A program made the position numbers and the translations under genes. Below, in pieces: positions 25,780-35,025 of a stretch of 64,000 bases of DNA; within the stretch, counting starts at the first letter, position 1; the number at the start of each line of letters is the position of its first letter. Where the stretch lies: positions 1,206,001 through 1,270,000 of the forward strand of contig NZ_CP015411.1 in the NCBI RefSeq assembly GCF_001750165.1, read 5' to 3'. The notes below the pieces were generated by a model, which was not told where the DNA came from, made no database searches, and worked only from the letters and a program-made list of their open reading frames with translations. The DNA is from Pseudoalteromonas luteoviolacea. GTDB lineage: Bacteria; Pseudomonadota; Gammaproteobacteria; Enterobacterales; Alteromonadaceae.

Positions 25780-26162
25780 AGTCTACTCCTTAGCTTCGAT
25801 ACTCCCATCACAAAACTTAGAACAGAATTTTAAAATTACCAATCAGTGAAGAAATTTATTGAGATTATTTGTCCAACCACTTTTACATAGCAACGTAATG
25901 TGTATTTTTTATTACATTTATATTACATCTATACCTAAGTGGTACCCATGTATTTGAGCAGTATTACTTTGGTATCACTAACTAATAAGTCAGATATCTT
26001 TTTTCTTTGATGTTATATCCAACTGGTTTACTTTTTTGCACCAGTCTGAAGGGCTATTAGGTATGTTTACCACACCGTTTGTTGTGCAACAGGGGTCTCT
26101 TTTTTTACCCTGCTGCTTGTTAGGAGAGGATTGATTAGTGTGTTTATTTTTGACTCTATGGC
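25780..26162. other. Intergenic region upstream of the chemoreceptor
   Basis: About 380 bases between the chemoreceptor start and the NUDIX gene end, both on the minus strand. It should contain the chemoreceptor promoter but I see no convincing -35/-10 pair. Short imperfect inverted repeats occur (ACTGGT..ACCAGT near 26028-26046; CAGGGG..ACCCTG near 26090-26113). No small gene with a ribosome binding site is supported. Confidence 0.5.
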
Positions 26163-26684
26163 TTAGTCGCAGTCCAAGCCCATAATGTCTGCCGCAACGG
26201 TTTTTAAAATGGTTAATTCACGTTGAATGGACTGTCCTTTTTTATCGCTATTGGCTAACGTGTCACGGTTATGTGCAATGGCTTTTTGAATGTTTACCCA
26301 AACAGGTCGCATGCCGTTAGCTTGTTCATAGGCTTCCATTTTCGGCGTTGTGAATGTACCGCAAATCTCTACTTCAAAACAGTGTGAAATAATATGAACA
26401 TTATCAAAATCAGGTTTGTGCCAACGTTGAAATTCTTCATAAATACCAAATGGCTTGATGTGTGTTATGGATTGTGCGCCTGTCTCTTCCAGCAGCTCTC
26501 TTTCAAGCGCAACTTCTAACTCTTCTCCTTCATCTACACCACCGCCCGGAAGTGTGTAGTCATCATATCTGGCGGTGTAGAGCAGTAAAATGTCTTGTTG
26601 TTGAGTCACGATTGCGCGCGCTGCATGCCTAATAAAGTGGCTACCTGACAATGGCTTAGCAGGTTCAATATTGAGTCGCTTCAT
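26163..26684 (-). CDS. NUDIX hydrolase
   Basis: A 173-aa nucleoside-diphosphate-linked hydrolase. The NUDIX box is intact: GGGVDEGEELEVALERELLEE followed by TGA matches Gx5Ex7REUxEExGU (about residues 46-68), with the metal-binding Glu residues present. The surrounding sequence (ILLLYTARYDDYTLPGGG) is typical of the MutT-like fold. The substrate is not predictable. The frame is open to 26726, but MKRLNIEP at 26684 gives the conventional family start; neither has a strong ribosome binding site. It lies downstream of the aldo/keto reductase gene on the same strand with a gap of about 75 nt, so the two may be co-transcribed. Confidence 0.88.
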   Translation of the reverse strand: MKRLNIEPAKPLSGSHFIRHAARAIVTQQQDILLLYTARYDDYTLPGGGVDEGEELEVALERELLEETGAQSITHIKPFGIYEEFQRWHKPDFDNVHIISHCFEVEICGTFTTPKMEAYEQANGMRPVWVNIQKAIAHNRDTLANSDKKGQSIQRELTILKTVAADIMGLDCD

Positions 26685-26758
26685 AAAAATTGTATTAATA
26701 GAGAATGCAAATTGGCAGTGTACCATATTTACATTCTCGTGGAATGGAGGCCTCCCGA

Positions 26759-27811
26759 TTAAAAAGGCACAGGATAAGTTTTCAGTATAGTATCGATTTC
26801 AGCTAACGCTTCTGGGGGGAGTGGGATGTCAAATGCGGTGATATTTTCTTTTAACTGGGCCATCGAGGTTGCCCCAATAATTGTAGACGTGACTCCGTCA
26901 ACCTGATCACACCATGCTAATGCCAGTTGTGTGGTAGAGAGGTGGTGCTCATGCGCTACCTCTTGATATGCGGCTGTTGCTTGTTGTGAATACTGTGTAT
27001 CTCTGAATAGGCCATGGCGCTGCATGAGCGTCCAACGACTCCCCTCAGGTCGAGCACCGCCTAAATATTTTCCAGTTAGCAATCCACCAGCCAAGGGTGA
27101 CCAAGGTAAATAGGCGATATCTTCATTGACGCAGTTTTCTAACAGATATGGCCAGTCTTTTTCATGCAGTAAATTGAACTCGTTTTGAATGGACACAGGC
27201 TTTTCAATATTGTGCTGCTCGCACAAGTTTAGGTAGGTATTGACGCCCCAAGGTGTTTCATTGGACAGCCCCCAATGGCGGATCTTGCCTTGGTCTAAAC
27301 ATACCTTTAGGCCTTCGAGAATATCACCCATTTCTTCTAGCTGTTGTGCTTTGCTTACGGCGTGAAGATCCAGCATACCATGCCAATGCTTGCCAAAGTG
27401 AGGTGATGTTCTATTTGGCCAATGTAATTGATAAACATCGATATAGTCTGTTTGTAGGCGTTTAAGAGATTGCTCGACGGATTCTACCACGGCTTGTTTG
27501 TTAATTGGTTTGCCGCCTCGAACCCAGTTTAAGCCCGCGCCTGCAATTTTAGTAGCCAATACGATTTCGTGTCTTTTTTCTTCATGGCGCTTAAGCCAGT
27601 CGCCGATAATTTGTTCGGTTTTTCCGTAGGTCTCAGGAGAAGGAGGCACAGCGTACATTTCAGCAGTATCGATAAAATTGATACCTTGGCTTAAGGCGTA
27701 ATTTATTTGTTCATCAGCATCATGCTGATTGTTTTGCAGCCCCCAAGTCATACTTCCTAAACAAACGCGCGAAACCTTAAGTGGTGAGTGGCCTAATTGG
27801 CTGAACTTCAT
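26759..27811 (-). CDS. Aldo/keto reductase, Tas-like
   Basis: A 350-aa NADP(H)-dependent aldo/keto reductase TIM barrel, most like E. coli Tas in the parts I can compare: LGSMTWGLQNN, GINFIDTAEMYAVPPSPET (catalytic Asp and Tyr), LATKIAG with the catalytic Lys, YIDVYQLHWPNR with the His, WGLSNETPWGV, and a C-terminal cofactor segment TSTIIGATSMAQLKENI. Physiological substrate unknown. AAGGAGT 6 nt before ATG 27811 fixes the start; a TTG-started extension to 27826 would begin inside that ribosome binding site. The NUDIX gene follows. Confidence 0.93.
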   Translation of the reverse strand: MKFSQLGHSPLKVSRVCLGSMTWGLQNNQHDADEQINYALSQGINFIDTAEMYAVPPSPETYGKTEQIIGDWLKRHEEKRHEIVLATKIAGAGLNWVRGGKPINKQAVVESVEQSLKRLQTDYIDVYQLHWPNRTSPHFGKHWHGMLDLHAVSKAQQLEEMGDILEGLKVCLDQGKIRHWGLSNETPWGVNTYLNLCEQHNIEKPVSIQNEFNLLHEKDWPYLLENCVNEDIAYLPWSPLAGGLLTGKYLGGARPEGSRWTLMQRHGLFRDTQYSQQATAAYQEVAHEHHLSTTQLALAWCDQVDGVTSTIIGATSMAQLKENITAFDIPLPPEALAEIDTILKTYPVPF

Positions 27812-28128
27812 AGATACTCCTTGCAAAATTTGACAATTTCACACTGCTTATGCGCAGCATCATGATTAATATTCACTAACAGCAGTGTAGAGCATTTCTG
27901 CTTATTCTGCAGGTGTTTGTTGCCGCAGATAAGTAATGCGAGAGTGCGTCTTAGGTAGATACCTGTACTTATCTGAGCAAGATAGGTTAAGTGCTTGTAT
28001 TATCTGAGGGCATTACTTTGACCAGAGATATTTATATGATCACCTATTTGGGTTTTTATGTGTTCAGCTTTAATCTGTCGAGATGAGTAAAGCAGCCATA
28101 GACAAATGTAAAAAAAACTGCCAGTATA
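27812..28128. other. Divergent intergenic region, reductase/dinB
   Basis: About 320 bases between the divergent aldo/keto reductase and dinB genes. The only recognised element is the LexA box at its right end (listed separately). TATACT at 28125-28130 could be the dinB -10. The rest shows no credible gene or strong promoter by eye. Confidence 0.5.
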
Positions 28129-28144
28129 CTGTATAAGTAAACAG
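28129..28144. promoter_or_regulatory. LexA (SOS) box for dinB
   Basis: CTGTATAAGTAAACAG matches the gammaproteobacterial SOS box CTG-N10-CAG with the usual AT-rich centre and the extended CTGT/ACAG ends. It lies 17 nt before the dinB start and overlaps a likely -10, so LexA would block transcription initiation. Confidence 0.9.
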
Positions 28145-28161
28145 TGGTTAGGGTGGCGCTC

Positions 28162-29217
28162 GTGAAAAAGTTTATTCATATCGATATGGATTGTTTTTAT
28201 GCGGCGGTGGAAATGCGTGACAATCCTGAACTTACTAATGTGCCTATGGCAATTGGGGGGAGGAGCCACCGAGGAGTGCTATCAACAGCCAATTATATTG
28301 CACGTCAATATGGTGTACATTCAGCAATGTCAAATTACAAGGCCAAACAACTGTGTCCTCAACTTGTGATTGTTCCGGGACGTATGCAGGTTTATAAAGA
28401 AATTTCCCAGCAAATTCGTGCCATTTTTTCGCGATATACACACTTGATAGAGCCTTTATCATTAGATGAAGCCTATCTCGATGTGACTGATTGTGATGAA
28501 TATCATGGAAGTGCCACGCTAATTGCCGAGCAGATCCGAAAAGATATCTATGATGAAACTGGACTCACTGCATCAGCAGGTATTGCCCCTATCAAGTTTT
28601 TAGCAAAAATAGCCAGTGACGAAAACAAACCTAATGGACAGTGTGTGATCCCCCCCGATCATGTCGATGCCTTTATTGATGAGTTACCACTTCGTAAAAT
28701 TCCTGGTGTTGGCAAAGTGACACATGAAAAACTGCTAGCTTGCGGTTTAGTTTATGGCAAGGATGTTAAAGGGTTAAGTTTAGATGAAATGTCGCATCGA
28801 TTTGGTAAATTTGGCAGGGTGTTGTGGCGTCGTTGCCAAGGAATTGACGAGCGAGGCGTTGAAACAGAGCGTGTACGCAAATCCGTTGGCGTAGAAACCA
28901 CGTTTGAAAAAGACATCAAAGATCTCGGCCAATTAAAAGCCATTTTATGTGACAAGCTTGTACCTGAACTGACGCGCCGAAGTGCTGGCTACCAAGCTGA
29001 GCGAACCTTTACTAAGTTGGGTGTAAAAGTGAAGTTTTACGATTTTTCTCAAACCACGAAAGAGTGCCAGTGTAGTCATATTGATCAAGATATTCTGTGT
29101 ACACTTTTAGAGCAAGCCATTGCTCGTCATGGTAATAAACCTGTTCGGTTAGTCGGTGTACAAATTGGACTGGGTGATGCGCCGAGCAATCAGATTCAAA
29201 TGGGCTTATTTAATTAA
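28162..29217 (+). CDS. dinB: DNA polymerase IV
   Basis: Y-family translesion polymerase induced by DNA damage. The 351-aa protein starts MKKFIHIDMDCFYAAVEMRD with the first catalytic Asp in the palm. The second catalytic site is SLDEAYLDVT (Asp-Glu). Then come the HhH region (LRKIPGVGKVTHEKL) and the little-finger domain (KSVGVETTFEKDI), ending in QMGLF, a clamp-binding motif for the beta sliding clamp. The reading frame opens at 28144, but the GTG at 28162 matches the family start and has AGGG 8 nt before it. The SOS box directly upstream shows LexA control. Confidence 0.96.
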   Translation: MKKFIHIDMDCFYAAVEMRDNPELTNVPMAIGGRSHRGVLSTANYIARQYGVHSAMSNYKAKQLCPQLVIVPGRMQVYKEISQQIRAIFSRYTHLIEPLSLDEAYLDVTDCDEYHGSATLIAEQIRKDIYDETGLTASAGIAPIKFLAKIASDENKPNGQCVIPPDHVDAFIDELPLRKIPGVGKVTHEKLLACGLVYGKDVKGLSLDEMSHRFGKFGRVLWRRCQGIDERGVETERVRKSVGVETTFEKDIKDLGQLKAILCDKLVPELTRRSAGYQAERTFTKLGVKVKFYDFSQTTKECQCSHIDQDILCTLLEQAIARHGNKPVRLVGVQIGLGDAPSNQIQMGLFN

Positions 29218-29329
29218 GCTGCAGGTTTTTACTGCTAGCTCAGTGCCTCAGTGCGACTAAAATATAACTGAAATTGCGATTTTCCGTGTTAAAGTGGTGT
29301 TAATACAACAATAACACAGAGGACAACCC

Positions 29330-31027
29330 ATGCAATCTATCATGATAGTATTGTTTGGTATCTTGGGGATGCTATTTGGCTGGTTTGTGTACTCCAAGTT
29401 TATCGCAACGAAAATCTTTAAAATGGACGATAATTTCGTCACACCTGCACACGAATTTAACGACGGTGTTGATTATGTCCCCACGAATAAAGTGGTACTT
29501 TGGGGTCACCATTTTACATCTGTCGCGGGGGCAGCGCCGATTGTCGGCCCGGCCATTGCCGTATACTGGGGTTGGGTGCCTGCTGTTTTATGGGTAGTAT
29601 TTGGTACCATCTTTTTTGCTGGTGTGCATGATATGGGTGCTCTGTGGGCCAGTGCTCGTCACAAAGGTAAGTCCATGGGGGCGCTGTCTGAATCCGTCAT
29701 AGGTAAACGTACACGTTCACTGTTTATGATTGTGGTATTTTTGGTATTGCTGATGGTCAACGCCGTATTTGGTGTGGTGATCGCAAATTCATTTGTTGCT
29801 AATCCAAATGCTGTTTTCCCTGCTTGGGCTGCTATTGTCGTCGCACTTATCATCGGCCAACTGTTAAAGCGTAAAGTACCTTTGATCCCACTGTGTTTAG
29901 TCGGTGTGGTTGTACTTTATGCAACCATCTATGCGGGTAGTGGAATGCCGATTGCACTGCCAAGTGAAGTGTTTGGACTAACAGATAAAGCAAGTTGGAT
30001 CTTGATTTTATTTGTCTATGCAGCGGTTGCATCTCTATTACCTGTATGGATGCTGCTACAGCCTCGTGATTTCATTAATGGAATGCAGTTACTCGTTGGT
30101 CTTGTCCTTTTATATGGCGCAGTATTTGTTGTTATGCCAGATATTACGGCGCCGGCTTTTAACACGCAAACAGCAATAGATACGCCAAGTATCATTCCAC
30201 TCTTATTTGTCACGATTGCATGTGGTGCCGTTTCTGGTTTTCATGGCATTGTGTCTTCAGGCACAAGTTCAAAGCAACTAAACAAAGAAACTGATGGACG
30301 GTTTGTTGGGTATCTAGGGGCAATTGGCGAAGGATCTTTAGCACTCATTACGCTGGTGGCGGTCAGTGGTGTAATGTTAGCGGTTTCTCCAGAAGAATGG
30401 CATGAGATTTATAGTCATTTAGGTGCCGGCTCTGTGGGCGCGTTTATTCAAGGTGGGTCAAACTTGATAAGTACAGGGTGGGGTTTGTCTGCTGAGATAG
30501 CCTCGACACTTTTGGCAGTGATGGTGGTGCTTTTTGCAGGTACAACTATGGACTCTGGTGTGCGTTTACAGCGCTACATCATCCAAGAATGGGGCGATAT
30601 TTATAAACTCCCAATCTTGAAAAATGGCATTATCGCTACTTTGGTCGCAGTCGGATGTTGTTTGTTGCTTGCCTTTGGTGCTGGTGGGGCATCTGGTAGC
30701 GGTGGGATGATCATCTGGCCTCTGTTTGGCTCAACCAATCAGATTTTAGCAAGTTTGACTTTGTTGGTGATTTCTGTGTATTTAATCAAGCTCGGAAGAC
30801 CTGCAAAGTTTACCTTGATACCTATGATATTCGTCATTTTAATGGCCTTTTTTGCTGGTCTTATTAAGTTGGGTGAGTACTATGAAAAAGGAAATTGGCT
30901 ATTGGTTGGTCTGGATATTGTGGTTTTGGTGGTGAGTGTCCTTGTCATGCTAGAAGCATGGAGTGTCGTCAGTAAACTCAAAAGTACAGCGGAAGCTGCT
31001 CCGGACAGTGAAGAATCGAGTAGCTAA
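29330..31027 (+). CDS. CstA-family carbon starvation/pyruvate transporter
   Basis: A 565-aa integral membrane protein of the CstA family, members of which (CstA, BtsT) import pyruvate or peptides on carbon starvation. About 15-16 hydrophobic segments are visible. Family signatures include the N-terminal GWFVYSKFIATKIFK, VLWGHHFTSVAGAAPIVGPA, FFAGVHDMGALWASARHKGKS, and SGFHGIVSSGTSSKQL. At 565 aa it is shorter than E. coli CstA (about 700 aa) and belongs to a shorter subgroup. It lies alone downstream of dinB with a terminator after it. No CRP or PdhR-like site is obvious in the 112-nt gap before it. Confidence 0.9.
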   Translation: MQSIMIVLFGILGMLFGWFVYSKFIATKIFKMDDNFVTPAHEFNDGVDYVPTNKVVLWGHHFTSVAGAAPIVGPAIAVYWGWVPAVLWVVFGTIFFAGVHDMGALWASARHKGKSMGALSESVIGKRTRSLFMIVVFLVLLMVNAVFGVVIANSFVANPNAVFPAWAAIVVALIIGQLLKRKVPLIPLCLVGVVVLYATIYAGSGMPIALPSEVFGLTDKASWILILFVYAAVASLLPVWMLLQPRDFINGMQLLVGLVLLYGAVFVVMPDITAPAFNTQTAIDTPSIIPLLFVTIACGAVSGFHGIVSSGTSSKQLNKETDGRFVGYLGAIGEGSLALITLVAVSGVMLAVSPEEWHEIYSHLGAGSVGAFIQGGSNLISTGWGLSAEIASTLLAVMVVLFAGTTMDSGVRLQRYIIQEWGDIYKLPILKNGIIATLVAVGCCLLLAFGAGGASGSGGMIIWPLFGSTNQILASLTLLVISVYLIKLGRPAKFTLIPMIFVILMAFFAGLIKLGEYYEKGNWLLVGLDIVVLVVSVLVMLEAWSVVSKLKSTAEAAPDSEESSS

Positions 31028-31055
31028 CTTGGCTCTTTGGTTTAAATAACCGATA

Positions 31056-31091
31056 ATTGGCCCTTAAATTACAAGAATAAGGGCCATTTTT
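31056..31091 (+). terminator. Terminator after cstA-like gene, abutting the M17 start
   Basis: GGCCCTTA (31059-31066), 11-nt loop, TAAGGGCC (31078-31085), then ATTTTT. The 3' arm contains AAGGG (31079-31083), the only ribosome binding site for the peptidase ATG at 31092, so terminator and RBS overlap. Confidence 0.85.
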
Positions 31092-32624
31092 ATGTCTTTT
31101 CCTCTCTCATTGCCAGCATCGAATTGGCAGCAAAGCGACGCGGACGCCGTAATCGTCATCACATCTGATGTAAGTAACCTAGGTGATCAGCAACTTAATG
31201 ACATAGCCGCGCCGTATTTAGCTGTTGATGCGCGTTTGGCCACTCAAGCGAATGTTTTGTTAGCACCGCAGTTGCCAGGACAGCGTTTAATCATCGCGCC
31301 TACAGGCCCACTTAATCGTGACTATGATGATGTTCGCCGCTTTTTTTCTGCCGGCCAAGCAGGCATTGCGCAAGCAAAAGCGTCAGGTGCTGTAAAACCT
31401 GTGATTGTTTTAGCGGGTATACCAAGTGATACACGTTATCAAAATGCGCTACAAGTTGCTTTTTTGGGGGCTTGTCAGACACTTTGGCAACCGCTTGAAG
31501 CACGTGAATATCGTGGTGAGCAGATCGAACCAATTGAAAGCATTTTCCTCGTTGGTGCTGATGAGGCGACTTGCGCTCAGGTCAACGCAATTGCAGCCGG
31601 CCAGTATGCGGCGCGTGATTTATGTGGTACTGAGCCTGAGCGTATGGCGCCGCCTCGTTTTGCTGATTACTGTGTTTCCTTGTTTGAAAACACCTCAGTC
31701 AAAGTTGAGGTGATCTCAGATATTAATGCCATTGATAAAGACTACCCTATGCTTGGCACTGTGGCGCGTGCATCGTATGCCGTTGAGCGTCATCACCCAC
31801 GCGTGGTTAAGATGGAATATGTGCCTGAAGGTGATATCGAGCGTACCTTGATGTTTGTTGGTAAAGGCCTTGTTTATGACACGGGTGGTGCAGACCTGAA
31901 AGTGGGCGGCTTTATGGCTGGAATGAGCCGTGACAAAGGTGGTGCAGCTTCAGTGGCGGGTTTCATGAAATCAGTCGCAGACTATCAGCCTAAAGGCGTT
32001 AAAGTGATCGCTTACTTAGCTGTAGTGCGAAATTCAATTGGTTCTGATTGTTTTGTACCAGATGAAATCATTGAGACTCGTGAAGGCGTTCGCGTGCGTA
32101 TCGGTAATACCGACGCAGAAGGCCGATTAGCAATGGGTGATCTATTAAGTGAAATGAAAGACTTAGCTAAGTCTGAAATCAACCCTGAATTATTCACTGT
32201 CGCTACATTGACTGGTCACGCGGCACGTGCAATGGGTCCATACAGCGCGTTTGTAGAAAATGGTCCAGCAAGAGCCAATGCGGTTTCTCGTCAAATTGCA
32301 GATCAAGGCGACATTTGGGCTGATTGTGCGGAAGTATCGCGTAGTCGCCGTGAAGATTACGATTTTGTCCAGCCTCGCACACTGGCGGATGACGTGCTGT
32401 CTAGTAACAATGCACCATCAGCTGTGACTGCACGTGGTCACCAGTTCCCAATGGCGTTTTTAGCGATTGTGGGCGGCTTAGATAAGCATGGTTGTGATTC
32501 TGATCTACCTTTACCTTATGTACATATGGACATTGCAGGTAGTGGTGTTGAAGGTGGTGACTGGCAGCATGGTAAGCCAACAGCAGCAACTGTGAGCAGT
32601 TTATTTGCCCGTTATTGCTTGTAA
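31092..32624 (+). CDS. M17 leucyl aminopeptidase family protein
   Basis: A 510-aa cytosolic metallo-aminopeptidase of the PepA family. The C-terminal catalytic domain shows VGKGLVYDTGGADLKVGG (metal-binding Lys and Asp), MSRDKGGAAS (Asp) and RIGNTDAEGRLAMGDLL (Asp and Glu ligands, catalytic Arg), the M17 signature. The N-terminal half (about 1-200) is the variable macro-like domain. The VYDTGG and RDKGG forms look closer to the NPEPL1-like branch than to E. coli PepA. It releases N-terminal residues from peptides. The start ATG follows a terminator hairpin by one base, and its Shine-Dalgarno is the 3' arm of that hairpin. Confidence 0.92.
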   Translation: MSFPLSLPASNWQQSDADAVIVITSDVSNLGDQQLNDIAAPYLAVDARLATQANVLLAPQLPGQRLIIAPTGPLNRDYDDVRRFFSAGQAGIAQAKASGAVKPVIVLAGIPSDTRYQNALQVAFLGACQTLWQPLEAREYRGEQIEPIESIFLVGADEATCAQVNAIAAGQYAARDLCGTEPERMAPPRFADYCVSLFENTSVKVEVISDINAIDKDYPMLGTVARASYAVERHHPRVVKMEYVPEGDIERTLMFVGKGLVYDTGGADLKVGGFMAGMSRDKGGAASVAGFMKSVADYQPKGVKVIAYLAVVRNSIGSDCFVPDEIIETREGVRVRIGNTDAEGRLAMGDLLSEMKDLAKSEINPELFTVATLTGHAARAMGPYSAFVENGPARANAVSRQIADQGDIWADCAEVSRSRREDYDFVQPRTLADDVLSSNNAPSAVTARGHQFPMAFLAIVGGLDKHGCDSDLPLPYVHMDIAGSGVEGGDWQHGKPTAATVSSLFARYCL

Positions 32625-32670
32625 GTCGTTTAGTGAGAGAGACAGGTACTCTAACTGAATAAAACTATGA

Positions 32671-32698
32671 TAAAGCAGATACTCCGTATCTGCTTTTT
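32671..32698 (+). terminator. Terminator after the M17 peptidase gene
   Basis: AAAGCAGATAC (32672-32682), loop TCC, GTATCTGCTTT, then more T. A strong 11-bp stem. The HIT gene starts 15 nt further on, with its GGAG just past the T run. Confidence 0.9.
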
Positions 32699-32712
32699 AT
32701 CGGAGTAGAAAA

Positions 32713-33108
32713 ATGGCATTTGAACTAGCCCCAGAATTACAAAGAGATTGTATTGAATTGGCACAATGGCCCTTGAGTAAGGTGCTTTTGATGAATGACA
32801 GTCAGTACCCTTGGTTTATATTAGTCCCACAAGTAGATGGTGCGCGCGAGATCATTGATTTAACCGAACAGCAGCAACAGCAGTTTTGGCTGGAATCAAA
32901 GCAGTTAAGTGAATTACTGATAGGCGTATTTTCACCAGATAAGCTCAATGTTGCAGCGTTAGGTAATATGGTACCGCAGCTACATGTGCATCATATTGCG
33001 CGTTTTATATCTGATGTGGCGTGGCCTAAACCTGTGTGGGGGCTACACCCTACCGTGCCATACACGCACGAACAACTGGTAGAATTGAAAAAGGCGCTCG
33101 CACTGTAG
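32713..33108 (+). CDS. HIT-domain family protein
   Basis: A 131-aa member of the histidine-triad nucleotide hydrolase superfamily. The motif reads PQLHVHHIARF (His near residues 91, 93, 94). The usual triad is H-x-H-x-H; here, as in the proteobacterial subgroup with QLHVHVIAR-type motifs, the third position is not His, so nucleotide hydrolase activity is uncertain. The N-terminal part (LMNDSQYPWFILVPQ) and the tail (AWPKPVWGLHPTVPY) match that subgroup. GGAG at 32702-32705 lies 7 nt before ATG 32713, immediately after a terminator. The last codons form part of a bidirectional terminator shared with the convergent peptidase gene. Confidence 0.9.
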   Translation: MAFELAPELQRDCIELAQWPLSKVLLMNDSQYPWFILVPQVDGAREIIDLTEQQQQQFWLESKQLSELLIGVFSPDKLNVAALGNMVPQLHVHHIARFISDVAWPKPVWGLHPTVPYTHEQLVELKKALAL

Positions 33109-33118
33109 CGCCTTTAAA
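33090..33118. terminator. Bidirectional terminator overlapping the HIT gene end
   Basis: AAAGGCGCT (33090-33098), loop CGCACTGT, AGCGCCTTT (33107-33115). On the minus strand the stem is followed by a T run, terminating the M49-like gene; on the plus strand the tail is TTTAAAAA. The stem includes the last codons of the HIT gene. Confidence 0.8.
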
Positions 33119-33120
33119 AA

Positions 33121-34809
33121 CTATAGGCCTAATATCGTTTTACCTTGTTTGAATGTGACATCGACAGGAATGTTTGCATTCGCAAGTTTATCTAAATCGG
33201 CTTGCAGGGCCGCTTTTATATCCCCATGTGTTGCTATGAGTTGGTCGACTTTGTGGTAATCGCCATCGCCTTGTAATGTTAGAATAAGGTTTGATAGCTT
33301 TTCCATTGCAGCACCCATTTTATCCATATTTACTTGATAAAGGCCTTGCTCGTTTTTAGAGAACGCCCCTTCTTGTTCAAAGAAATTAAACCGGATCATA
33401 TTTGCTTTTCCGTGGGCACTTGATGCACCAAAACGCACTGAACGGAAAATCCCAGCCATAAAGGTGACATAATAGTCTTCTAATGTCCCTTCTGTGATTT
33501 CACCTTTTTTCAAGAGCTGTTCAACCATATATAATCCGAGGATATCGGCTTTGCCTTCTTCTATCGCACTAGCATGCTCTTGCAAAGATTGGCGCACGGT
33601 GCCTTTTCCTGTGATGGTATTTTTGATGCCTAGGCCATGGGCGACTTCGTGAAACATGGTATTGGCAAAAAATGCGTTAAAGGTAATGTGTTTACGTTGT
33701 TCTGGTACAATTAACTCGTCTGCGATAGGGACTAAAATTTTGTCGAACTTTGCGCGCATGGCATTTTTAAGTTGGAGTCGACGCGTACCTTTTTCTAACT
33801 GAACCTGTTCATCATTAGGTAGGTTAATGGCTATCGTTTTGCTGCCTGCATTTGAGTGCCCAGCGTAGTAAACCACATCGTATGCATTGAGGTCTGCATC
33901 AGAGCCTGGGACTTCTTGTTTGTATTGCTGTGCAACAGGTAGGCCTGTTTGAAGCTCCGGTAAGAATGCTGCGAATTTAGTAAGGCGTTCACTCCAAGCC
34001 AAATCCTTAATTAAAACATAGGACTCAAATGCGCTACGATAACCAAATAATTGATCTTCGTATGTTTCAATAGGGCCAATAACGACATCAATGGGGTTAT
34101 TCTTCATATCCATCCATGCAAAATCAGAAGGCTGGTAACTATTGTTTAATAAGGCATCTGCGCGCAAGTTTAAGTAGTGAGCAAATTGCTTATCAACTGC
34201 CAGTGAACTTGCATCTCTGAGAAGTTGCGCAGCTTGTTCGAGCTCTGCTCTAAACTCAGTCGCGTAGGGCACAGCGTATAATTGTCCTTGTTCATCTCGT
34301 TTCACCATAGAGTAGAGGCCTTGCTTATCTTTAAACTCTGACTGGTTTAGCTCATCTTTGGTGATGTCATGTGGATAAAATTGCGCACCAGGTGCTTTTT
34401 CAGAAAATCCGCTAAGGAAGACTTTGTCGCCATTTAAGCGATCCCAAGGCCCATAGTTTATGTTGGCAAATTGACGCACTTGTTCATCTTGTATCCCAGC
34501 GAGAAAGGTGTCTTTGTTTTGACCGAATGCTTGTTTCCAAAATAAATCATCCATTATTTTCGATGCATCAATCAGCAAGGAGATCATCTTTTTTTGGTTG
34601 TCATTAAGGTGACTCAAGTCACTTGTTAAGGTAACAGGGGTATAGATATTGAGTCGTTGCTTATCAATATGCTGTAGTGTATATGTGACTGGTGCTTGCG
34701 TTTCTGCTTGATTGGTTTTTGGTGCGTCTGATGCTTGTTGAGAGCATGCACTTACTAGCAGACCTGAAGTGACGAGCATTGCACTGGACAGTTTAGAAAG
34801 TTTCATCAT
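33121..34809 (-). CDS. M49-like zinc metallopeptidase lipoprotein
   Basis: A 562-aa exported lipoprotein: the signal peptide ends in a lipobox LLVSAC (lipidated Cys at residue 22). The catalytic region resembles dipeptidyl peptidase III (family M49): NTMFHEVAHGLG (near residue 390) followed about 40 residues later by EEGKADILGLY, which supplies the second zinc-binding Glu. Classical M49 enzymes have HEXXGH; this protein has the five-residue HEVAH, a form also reported for some bacterial DPP III relatives. It probably cleaves peptides in the periplasm or at the membrane. AAGGGT precedes the tandem ATGATG start. It is convergent with the HIT gene across a bidirectional terminator. Confidence 0.85.
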   Translation of the reverse strand: MMKLSKLSSAMLVTSGLLVSACSQQASDAPKTNQAETQAPVTYTLQHIDKQRLNIYTPVTLTSDLSHLNDNQKKMISLLIDASKIMDDLFWKQAFGQNKDTFLAGIQDEQVRQFANINYGPWDRLNGDKVFLSGFSEKAPGAQFYPHDITKDELNQSEFKDKQGLYSMVKRDEQGQLYAVPYATEFRAELEQAAQLLRDASSLAVDKQFAHYLNLRADALLNNSYQPSDFAWMDMKNNPIDVVIGPIETYEDQLFGYRSAFESYVLIKDLAWSERLTKFAAFLPELQTGLPVAQQYKQEVPGSDADLNAYDVVYYAGHSNAGSKTIAINLPNDEQVQLEKGTRRLQLKNAMRAKFDKILVPIADELIVPEQRKHITFNAFFANTMFHEVAHGLGIKNTITGKGTVRQSLQEHASAIEEGKADILGLYMVEQLLKKGEITEGTLEDYYVTFMAGIFRSVRFGASSAHGKANMIRFNFFEQEGAFSKNEQGLYQVNMDKMGAAMEKLSNLILTLQGDGDYHKVDQLIATHGDIKAALQADLDKLANANIPVDVTFKQGKTILGL

Positions 34810-35025
34810 TTACCCTTGAGATTTTAGTTATTATGATTGTGAGGCATCTATGATGCTCAAAAAATATTAATTGAGCAAACGGTTCAAACAAAGTATTTGT
34901 TTGCGTGTAATTACTCAGAATAATTTTTATACTTTTCTTAACTTTATCGAGAAGTTAGACAATACTTAAAGCAGTAAAAATTATAAGGCCATAGTTAAGT
35001 GGCGAATTTAAAGGACTTTGACCAT

